From positions 1 to 43,020 of the IMG/VR virus record IMGVR_UViG_3300032245_000908: a stretch of DNA of 43,020 nt; one strand, written 5' to 3'. Numbering within the stretch: position 1 is the first letter of the stretch; every line of letters starts with the position of its first letter. The position numbers and the translations under genes are program-made. Positions 24,501-33,100 of this stretch are shown piece after piece. The stretch comes from a virus. The notes beneath the pieces are model-generated. The model ran no database searches, had not been told where the DNA came from, and saw only the letters and a list, made by a program, of their open reading frames with translations.

Positions 24501-27151
24501 TTAGAGATGACATTATACTTGAATTAGAAAAAAGAATTTATAATAATATTAAAGCAACATACCAAAGAGATCTCTTTGATATTAATTCTGTATTACCGGG
24601 CGCCTTTAGGAATAGTCAATATAGTTTAACTGATTGTAATTCTATATTAATTAATGACTTTATTAAGTGGTCTGGATTCTACGGAATCGAATACACAGAA
24701 AATTCTACATTTAATCCCGACAATTCTTTTACATGGAACTACTCGGGCAGTACCAACAAATTACTATCTATTCAAGTAGATGGAAATTGGAGATCGATAT
24801 ATAAATTTTTCTATGACACAGATCGCCCCCATACCGCCCCGTGGGAAATGTTAGGGTTTGAATCTCAACCAACCTGGTGGGAAGGTGTATATGGCCCTGC
24901 TCCTTATACCAATGGTAATTATATTTTATGGGAAGATTTAGAAAAAGGCTTGATAAAATACCCTAGCGGGTGGAACATTGATCCAGTTTATAGTCGACCT
25001 GGCTTAAAAGATATTATACCCGTTGACGAAGCAGGCAATTTAATTGACCCTACTGTATTATTATTAAGTGAGTATACTCCTTATAGCGTTAGACAAAATT
25101 GGAAATTTGGCGACCAAGGCCCAGCAGAGACAGCATGGAGAAGAAGTAGCTATTGGCCGTTTGCCTTACAAAAATTGCTGGCTCTATTAAAACCGGCAAG
25201 TTACGCATCGCTAATGTATGATCCAAGTAGGATGTCTAAAAGTCAAGCCGGTCAATGGTCGTATGATAATGCAGGATCGTTTTTAAATCCTAAAAATGTA
25301 AAAGTATTTGATACTCAAACTACATTAACTAGCGGATATAGTGTACTTCTTGTCGAGGCAGGAAAACAAAGATCTATTAATTATGTAGATGAATTAACAC
25401 AAGATTTAAATTTCTTTGATATAAATTTATTTCATAAGGTAGGCGGATTTGTTAATAAAGGCAATCTGCAAATTGTTATCGATGCCTATGATCCTGCTAG
25501 CACAGGACCTGGTGCGTTATTACCTCAAGAAAATTATCAGTTATATCTTAACACAAGTAATCCAATTAACACAACAAGTATTTCGGGATTAATTATACAA
25601 AAAGTATCTGGAAAATTTGTTATAAAAGGATATGACAAATATCGTCCATATTTTACTGTATATACTCCAATAAGAAATAGTTCAACTCCTACACTCAGCG
25701 TTGGCGGAATCAGTTCTCCCTACATAAATTGGACAGCAGGAACAGCAGATGCAAACGCATCTAATCTTAATTCGATCGACCTTACAACAGCAAATAGTTC
25801 TCCAGTCGGCAAATTTTATAAAACAGGACAAATTGTTAGTTACGGCAACAGATATTACATAGTACTTAAAGATCACTATGCAGAAAGTGTGTTTAATACA
25901 GCATACTATAAGGCATTACCGTCATTACCAATATCTGGTGGTGCAACAGTTCAAACATATTATAAGTTTGATAAGGTTGCGGTCCAAATTCCTTATGGAA
26001 CACAATTTGATAATGCACAACAAGTCTATGACTTTATTGTTGGATATGGTGATTGGCTAGGCGATCAAGGATTCGTATTCAACCAATACAACAGTAATTT
26101 AAATTCTGTACTAGATTGGAATTTTACCGCTAAAGAATTTTTATACTGGACAACACAAAATTGGGCAGACAACAGTATCATTGCTCTTAGTCCGTTTGCT
26201 GATCAACTTCAGTTTAAATTTAGTGATAGTGTTGTAGATAATATTTTTGATAGTTTTTACGATTACAATGTATTAAAAGAAAACGGTTTTGAATTTCCTA
26301 AGAATAATTTAAATATTGGCCGAGATGAAGGCGTTTGTACAATTAGATCTATTAATACCACAGAAGGAATTTATTTTGCACAATTAAATTCTGTACAAAA
26401 AGAACATGCTATGGTATTTGATAACACCACGGTGTTTAATGATACTATATATGATATTGAAACTGGATATCGTCAACGTCGAGTGAAGTTAATTGGATTC
26501 CGTACCGCGAACTGGAACGGCGACTATTTCACTCCTGGATTTGTATACGACACTGCACAAATAAACACCTGGTCGGAATTTACAGATTACAAATACGGAG
26601 AAGTGGTACGATTTAATAGCAAATATTATTCAGCCATTCAAGACGTAATAGGATCTAACAAATTTAATTTTACCGAATGGGTACTACTCGGAAGCAAGCC
26701 GGTAGCTGAATTGATTCCAAACTTTGATTATAAGATTAATCAGTTTGAAGATTTCTACAGTCTTGATATTGACAACTTTGATAGCAACCAGCAAGAATTA
26801 GCACAGCATTTGGTTGGATATACTCCGCGGGTATACTTAAACAATATCTTTATTAATCCTATTGCACAGTATAAATTTTATCAAGGATTTATTAAAGAAA
26901 AAGGGTCAAAGAATTCTGTTATCAAATTAAGTAAGGCAAGTATACAAAACTTACAAGGCGCCATTACGTTTAATGAAGAATGGGCATTTAGAGTAGGTGA
27001 GTACGGATCATTTGGAACGTATAACGAAATAGAAACAACATTGCACGAAGGCAGTTTTACAGGAAACCCTCAGTCTATTAGTTTTGTTATACAGTACCTA
27101 CAATCTCCAACGATTTGTTATTATATAAAACACCTAAAGATTTATCTATAG
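21512..27151 (+). CDS. 7: Giant gp7-like baseplate wedge protein, N-terminal part (ends at apparent frameshift)
   Basis: In T4, gp7 (1032 residues) starts wedge assembly with gp10. This frame has 1879 residues. It begins with MANSIKTINLLPEFLRTDKNSKFLSSTI and NYTEYYWLTTGP-type sequence, typical of the huge wedge proteins that follow gp6 in environmental T4-like phages, and has ETAWRRSSYWPFALQKLLALL, a hallmark stretch of that group. The last ~15 codons (from about YLQSPTICYYIK) look unlike the family. The -1 frame, open from 27082, continues with normal sequence (VPTISNDLLLYKTPKDLSIV). I conclude that this and the next entry are one gene of 13,352 nt (about 4,450 residues) interrupted near 27082-27110. 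No slippery heptamer is seen there, so a one-base deletion (real or assembly error) is most likely. Exact T4 equivalence is by position. Confidence 0.8.
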   Translation: MANSIKTINLLPEFLRTDKNSKFLSSTIDQWIKKPELERIDGYVGSVLTPTYNSTADVYISESLPLRKQYQLEPAVVLKDNQNAVKGAVAFDDLVNEISVSGGQPQNIDKLFRSEFYSYDPHIDLDKLVNYTEYYWLTTGPNTVVISGQPTNTTSTFTVRDNEVESAFIFTPNGLTPNPIVTLYRGNTYNFEVSSVYNFYVKTDASSGPFGALTHNITNNGITTGTVTLTIDQYTPETLYYISGTDDKVQGQFVVKDSTQNSIINVEEEVIGKKNYRSGTGVELSNGMKIRFGGTVIPEQYQNKEYWVEGVGESIRLVDYDLLTSPESMATVYDESFDATGFDNFPFDNFKTLPITPEYITVNRASQDLNPWSRYNRWVHSGVIKASAEAAGQEPVYPVNLRAKRPIVEFKADLKLYNFGTTGIQNVDLIDNVTRDAFSMVEGSAGYHVDGVLLQQGNRIIFNADTDSSVRGKIYEVNYVTVNNYRTRIQLVPVTTSIAGYSTSVNYGTTAAGTAWWYNGTNWLYSQQHNKLNQAPFFDLFDKNGNSYSDTTAYQSNFSGTKIFGYEEGTNGSNDAVLGFPLKYQNSVGVGSYLFKNYFSTDQISVSVNNVETITVSAGQTFLKFAHLSGDVYANVWTSAEPYCIPIIQFQNITTATSLVEVTAIDNPTMATFTLDVIVDNKKLDTTNYTTISKNSKLYISFKSELQVNSSLLFKLYTDANVNNNGYYEVPLGLTNNPLNGPITNFTLSELSDHLGTAVTRLPNFVGTFPGVSNLRDRPDVARYGSRLISNANPMAFAHLFIGKKEHSVINAITKVSDQYNQFKMSFLNKMITVGNLNDTIASVDTILRELNSGKNLQSPYFLSDMIAYGNDKITRQWTVKNIKNTVYPITSDFNPTLLGLRSVLVYINGEQILLGQDYNFIINDSAIEILTDLTVGDVITVNDYATTEGCFIPPTPSKLGLHPKFKPTKYVDDTYSTPTNVIQCHDGSIMVAYNDFRDDIILELEKRIYNNIKATYQRDLFDINSVLPGAFRNSQYSLTDCNSILINDFIKWSGFYGIEYTENSTFNPDNSFTWNYSGSTNKLLSIQVDGNWRSIYKFFYDTDRPHTAPWEMLGFESQPTWWEGVYGPAPYTNGNYILWEDLEKGLIKYPSGWNIDPVYSRPGLKDIIPVDEAGNLIDPTVLLLSEYTPYSVRQNWKFGDQGPAETAWRRSSYWPFALQKLLALLKPASYASLMYDPSRMSKSQAGQWSYDNAGSFLNPKNVKVFDTQTTLTSGYSVLLVEAGKQRSINYVDELTQDLNFFDINLFHKVGGFVNKGNLQIVIDAYDPASTGPGALLPQENYQLYLNTSNPINTTSISGLIIQKVSGKFVIKGYDKYRPYFTVYTPIRNSSTPTLSVGGISSPYINWTAGTADANASNLNSIDLTTANSSPVGKFYKTGQIVSYGNRYYIVLKDHYAESVFNTAYYKALPSLPISGGATVQTYYKFDKVAVQIPYGTQFDNAQQVYDFIVGYGDWLGDQGFVFNQYNSNLNSVLDWNFTAKEFLYWTTQNWADNSIIALSPFADQLQFKFSDSVVDNIFDSFYDYNVLKENGFEFPKNNLNIGRDEGVCTIRSINTTEGIYFAQLNSVQKEHAMVFDNTTVFNDTIYDIETGYRQRRVKLIGFRTANWNGDYFTPGFVYDTAQINTWSEFTDYKYGEVVRFNSKYYSAIQDVIGSNKFNFTEWVLLGSKPVAELIPNFDYKINQFEDFYSLDIDNFDSNQQELAQHLVGYTPRVYLNNIFINPIAQYKFYQGFIKEKGSKNSVIKLSKASIQNLQGAITFNEEWAFRVGEYGSFGTYNEIETTLHEGSFTGNPQSISFVIQYLQSPTICYYIKHLKIYL

Positions 27152-30100
27152 TTCCTACAGATTATTCTCCGCTAAACACTTTTATAACAACTTCGACATC
27201 TAATTTTGAATTAATGTCTGCAGGTTATGTAAATTTAAATGATGTTACTTCAACTGCGTATAACGAATACAGTTTTATTTCAATTGCTAATACTAGAGCA
27301 TTAAACGATGGTGAAGTTATATGGCTAGGAAATACCAACGATGGTGACTGGGATGTTCGCAGATATCAGAGATCTACAGCTGGTATTATTTCAGTACAAA
27401 TATCAACACCGGCAGAAAGTATTTTGTTCACAACCGATATTCCGCATAGATTAAGTATTGGAGAAATTATATCAGTATCTCAATACGATGATCAAGTTAA
27501 CGGAGTTTACAGAGTAACTGATGTATTATCTCAAACAGAGTTTACAGTAAATTCTACACTTTCTTTTATTACTACCTTTACAACAGATTCGCCTGGATTA
27601 TTGTTTAAGTTTGAAAGTGTTAGATATAGTAACTTTGATTTAATTCCTAGCGATCAAGACTTGCAAGAGTTGCCGTATGGTTCTAAATATTGGATTGATA
27701 ACGATATTTCTAGTAGCTGGAAAGTCTATGAAAAAATTGACAATTACTCAATAACACATATTACAACTAATACTAGTGGATCATCGTATGGATCAACTAT
27801 ATACAAAAATAAAGGCGAAAACATAGTAATTGAAACATCGCCGTACTATTCTTCTCCGAGTAGATTTGATGTTGGTACAATATTTGTCAAATACATCGAC
27901 CTTGATGGATATATTTTCAATTATAATATTAACCAAAAATCATATAATCAATATTATACCGGTACGGTGCATACAGAATTTGGTGCCTCGGTAGTATATG
28001 ATAGTCAAGAATATAACAATACCGGCTTTGGAATATTCTATGCCGGTGCCCCTGGCGCAAGCGGAATAAAATCTTCAAGTGGTCCTAGTGGTCTTAGATA
28101 TGCATCACAGGCAGGATCTGCTTCGTCTCGTGTACACGAAGGCCTTGTAAAGATTAGTAGTGTTGATCCTTTATTGTTTACAGAATTTACAGAAAAAGTG
28201 TTGTTGAGTCCTACACCTGGAAACAATGATCGCTTTGGACAATCGATATTTGTACAAGCTAATAATACATCGACTAAAAAGTTGTTAGTCGGCGCACCTG
28301 GAAATAATGGAGTTTTAACAGGGTCTGCACATCTGTACAATATTTCGTTAACCACTGTTACAAATATTACATTTAACACAACTATTGCTCCTCCGGTATC
28401 TGCGGCAGGTATTGAATGGGGTTATAGTATTTCCGGAATACCAGATGCTAGTATAGTTACAATTAGTGCTCCTAACTATTTGCAAGGAACAGGGTATGTT
28501 GCAGTACTAACTGGCACAAATTACAGTAATCTTTCTCAAATAATATTTGGTAATACTGTTGGTTTTGATAAGAGAAGTAGATTCGGTGAACAGGTATTAC
28601 TATCAAACGATGGAGAATACTTATTTGTAACTGCTCCTGGATTTATTAATTTTGATAATTCACGAGGTGCAGTTGTAGTATTCCAGAAAGTTAATTCAGT
28701 ATTCACACTTACACAATTTATCAGCAACCCAGTAGCTGGCGCAGGAATGGTTTTTGGACAGGACCTTGACATTAGTACTGGTGCTGACAAATTAATTGTA
28801 TCGGCATTAGGAACTGATAGAATTGATAGATCGTTTGATAACAAGCTAGCTGACAATACAACGTTTGATAGTAAAACTACAATATTTGAAGACAGCATGT
28901 CAAAATCAGGATGTGTATTTGTTTATGATAGATACGAATCACGTTTTGTTTTTGCACAAGAAATTAATCCAGGTAATCTAACTACTGCTACTAACTTTGG
29001 TCAAAGTATAGTTTTAGACGAAACTGAAGTTTTAATCGGTGCCCCGAATACTAATATTAATGCCGATGGTCAAATTGATTATAGTGCAACTTACAGATAT
29101 AGTAAAATTGATCCATCTGCGAACAGTTGGAAAGTACTAAGACAGTTTGATAATTTAGTCGACGTGAACACTTTGCAAAAAGTTAGGCTAATTGACACAT
29201 TCACTGATAGTATAATTACATATCTTGATGTTATCGATCCTTTAAAAGGAAAGATTGCAGGAATAGCTGACGAGGAAATAAGATATAAAACATCAATTGA
29301 TCCTGCATGTTATTCAATTGGTACAACTGCGACAACGGTGCTGACAGATACAAACTGGACCACTGCACAGGTAGGTGAACTATGGTGGGATCTATCAACT
29401 GTTAAGTATGTCTGGTACGAACAAGGCGATTTGAATTATAGAAAAAATAACTGGGGAAGACTGTTCCCTGGATGTAGTATCGATGTTTATGAATGGGTAG
29501 AATCTACTTACCTTCCTAGCGAATGGGCAGAGCTTGCAGATACAGCATCTGGAATAGCGCAAGGCATTAGTGGACAACCAAAATTTCCCGATAATACAGT
29601 ACTATCTGTAAAACAGGGTTATGATGCAATTTCAAACTCTTTCACTAACATTTATTATTACTGGGTAAAAAATAAAGTTTTAGTTCCTGAAACAAAAAAT
29701 AGAAGAATATCATCTTATGATGTAGCTTTGTTAATAAATGATCCGTCTTACGATGGTGCTATGTATGCCGCCATAATATCTGGTCACGGTGTGATGCTTT
29801 CTAATGTTGCTTCTGAGTTAGTAGGCGATCGTATTAATTTAAATATTGCGTTCGATAATATAAAAAATCAAATACCTCGACATACAGAATGGTTATTACT
29901 TGAAGAAAATTCATCAACCTCTGCACCTAACACATTGTTAGAGAAAAAATTAATTGACAGCTTACTAGGACACGATTCTCTTGGTATAGCAGTTCCAGAT
30001 CCTAGTTTGTCAAGTAGAGTTAGATATGGTATAGGTATTAGACCTCAACAAACATTGTTTAAAGATAGGTTAGGCGCTTTAAGAAATTTAGTTGAATTTT

Positions 30101-33100
30101 CAAACTCTGTATTAAAAGAAAATATCACTACAGGTCGATATAATTTTGCTAATTTAAATGCCCAGGAACTTATTCCTGATCAATATTCACACGAATACGA
30201 TCGCATTGTTGAAGACAATTATACCTTAGAAACCATTGATACAAGGAAATTAGTACAAGCAGAATTAACAGCTCAAGTGTACGATGGAAAAATTATCGGA
30301 GTTACTATTACCAATCCTGGGTTTGGATACATTATAAGCCCTACGGTAACATTAATCGGAAGTTGTACAGAAATTGGTAAAATCACCACCACCATTGATG
30401 CAAACGGTCGTGTAACAGCAGTTGACATTGTTGATGCGGGTAACGGCTACGCCGAAGATCCTAAAATTGAAGTAAGACCATTTACTGTTATAGTTCAAGC
30501 TGATAGCGCATACAATGGCAAATGGTCAAAGTTTGCATGGAAAAGCGAACTTGGATTGTTTGTCAGAGCTCGAACACAAAAATTCAATACATCTTTGTAT
30601 TGGAATTATATAGACTGGACAAGTGCCGATTATAATCAATATCAAGATTATGTATTCACAGTTGATGCAATTTACGGAATCTACACATTAACTGACGTGT
30701 CGGATGGTGATTATGTTAAAATTAAAAATAGCGGCGATGGCAACTTTATCATATTAGAAAAAATACCAGCCGGGACAGTAGGAACATTCGGCAACGGATA
30801 TAATATTGTTTACAAACAAAATGGAACAATACAAATATCAGATGCTGTATGGAATACAGCTAATAGCACTTATGGCTTTGACCAAACAGCAAGTTATGAT
30901 CAAACACTATATGACCAAACACCGGATTTAGAATTACAATATCTATTATCTGCATTAAAGAATGATATTTTTATAAACGAGTTAAAAGTCAATTGGAATA
31001 ATTTCTTCTTTAAAGCAGTAAAGTATGCCATGTCTGAACAAAAATTGCTAGACTGGGCATTTAAAACTTCGTTTATAAATGTTACCAATAATGCTGGAAC
31101 ACTTGATCAACGTCCTGTTTATAAACTTCAAAATACACAATACTTTGAAGATTATATCAGCGAGGTAAAACCGTATCATAGTCAAATAAGATCATTTACA
31201 ACACAGTATGATAAGTTAGAACAATCTCATAGTTATACTACCGACTTTGATCTTCCAACACAGTATAATAGCAATTCTGGAAATTTTGAATCAATTGCTT
31301 CGAATAGTACATTAACTAATGTATATCCTTGGAAATCTTGGAATGACAATAAAACATTTACAGTTGGTAGTATTGTAGTTGGCGAGCCCGGTGCAGGATA
31401 TACAATATCACCAACAGTTGAAATTACTGCACAACCAGGAGATTTAGGAACAGGTGCAACAGCGGTTGCATATATACGATCTGGTCAAATAATTTCTATA
31501 GAGGTTACTAATCCAGGAAGTGGGTATCTAGTTCCTCCGACTGTGAGTATTAAAGGTGGCGGCAGTACAACATTAACTCCTGCTAGAGCATACGCACAAC
31601 TATACAACGGTAAAGTACGATCAAATATTATTGAAATGAAATTTGATCGTATTAATAGATATAATCAAATTGGAGATCCGCGTGTTTCAGACTCATTTAT
31701 TTGTAACGGAATTCAAAATGAATGGATACTTGGATGGGTAGCTGACGCAAATAAATCTGATATCACGGTTACCCTTGATAAAATACGTGTACTAAGTGCA
31801 GATTACACCATAACTTATTATACAGAAAAATACAATGGTTACAATAAGAAATATTGTAAAATTGTTTTCTTAAATTATATTCCAAAGAATAATCAGATAC
31901 TGGCTGTGTCTTATAGAAAATCTAAAACTTTGTTCACGGCACTAGAAAGAATCGAAAACTATTACGAGCCGACTAGTGGCATGCCTGGAAAAGTTCCAGC
32001 TCAATTAATGAGTGGTCTAGAATATCCTAGAACACAAATTCAAGGATTGGGATTAACTGCAACAACCCATTGGGATGTATTGTTTGGGTCTAATGTGTAT
32101 TCTGGATTTGGTGATGCGTCATATGCAGACGATATTTCTTATTACACTAAAGTTTCTATAACATCTACCGCAACTGCCGGCACTAGCACAGTATCAGTTA
32201 ATACTACTACTGGTTTAATGGTTGGACAATATGCAAATATTATCAGCAATACTGTAAATCAGTTCAGTACGTCAACTGTAAAAATATTGTCAATTAATAC
32301 AGCAAGCTCTAAGGTAACATTTAATTCTTCAATTAGTAATACATTAACTGATGCTACAATTGAATTATGGTCGTACGATGCAAATTCTACAACCTTAGAT
32401 ACCGCAATTGACGGCGGCAACTTACTGTACAATACTGCATTGGGAATTAATCCTGATGAAATTATTATCGACGGCGATAAATTTTATACTCCAAATACAG
32501 GATTTTCTCCAGAAGAAATGTTAGATGGACAGGTGACAGAAAGTCTCGGTATTAATGTATATACAAAAAATGCCAATGGTGCTCCATTAATTTTTTCTAG
32601 TTCGTTTGATATTGTTGCAGGTACATTAGTTACACAACCGTTGACTGTAATTCCAACAACAGTTAACAGTATTACTATAAGTTTCAATAATACAGTATTT
32701 TCGTACAACTCTACTACTAATTTTGTTTCTGCTAAAGAATTTAGTATTGACTGGGCTAGTGGTTCTCTTATACTTCCTCCGCAACCGCTTGGTGGTAAAG
32801 TGTCATATAGAATTATTGGTATTGGCGGAGGCAACCCCGATGCATTTGCTGGTGTTGTTGATTATCAAATTTTAACAGATTATGACGAACCAGTTGGTAC
32901 TCTTGTAAGTTTATCAGGAATTAACACCATACAAAGTGCATTTGTCACAGTTGATGGCATGGCCATTAGTACTGGTACATCGGGATTATATTACACCCTT
33001 GGTCCTGACAGTTTATCTAATGAAAGAGCCGCCGTAACAATATACAATTTGCCAAGCGGATCTCAGACATTACAAGCATGGTTCTTTGGAACTGAGGTCG

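Noticed and set aside
27115-27117. TTG as a true start of an independent 2582-residue gene
   Set aside because: No ribosome-binding site, it lies inside the upstream frame, and family-like sequence continues upstream of it in the same frame.
27082-27151. Programmed -1 frameshift in the giant wedge gene
   Set aside because: No X XXY YYZ heptamer in the correct phase was found in the overlap; a one-base indel explains the data better.
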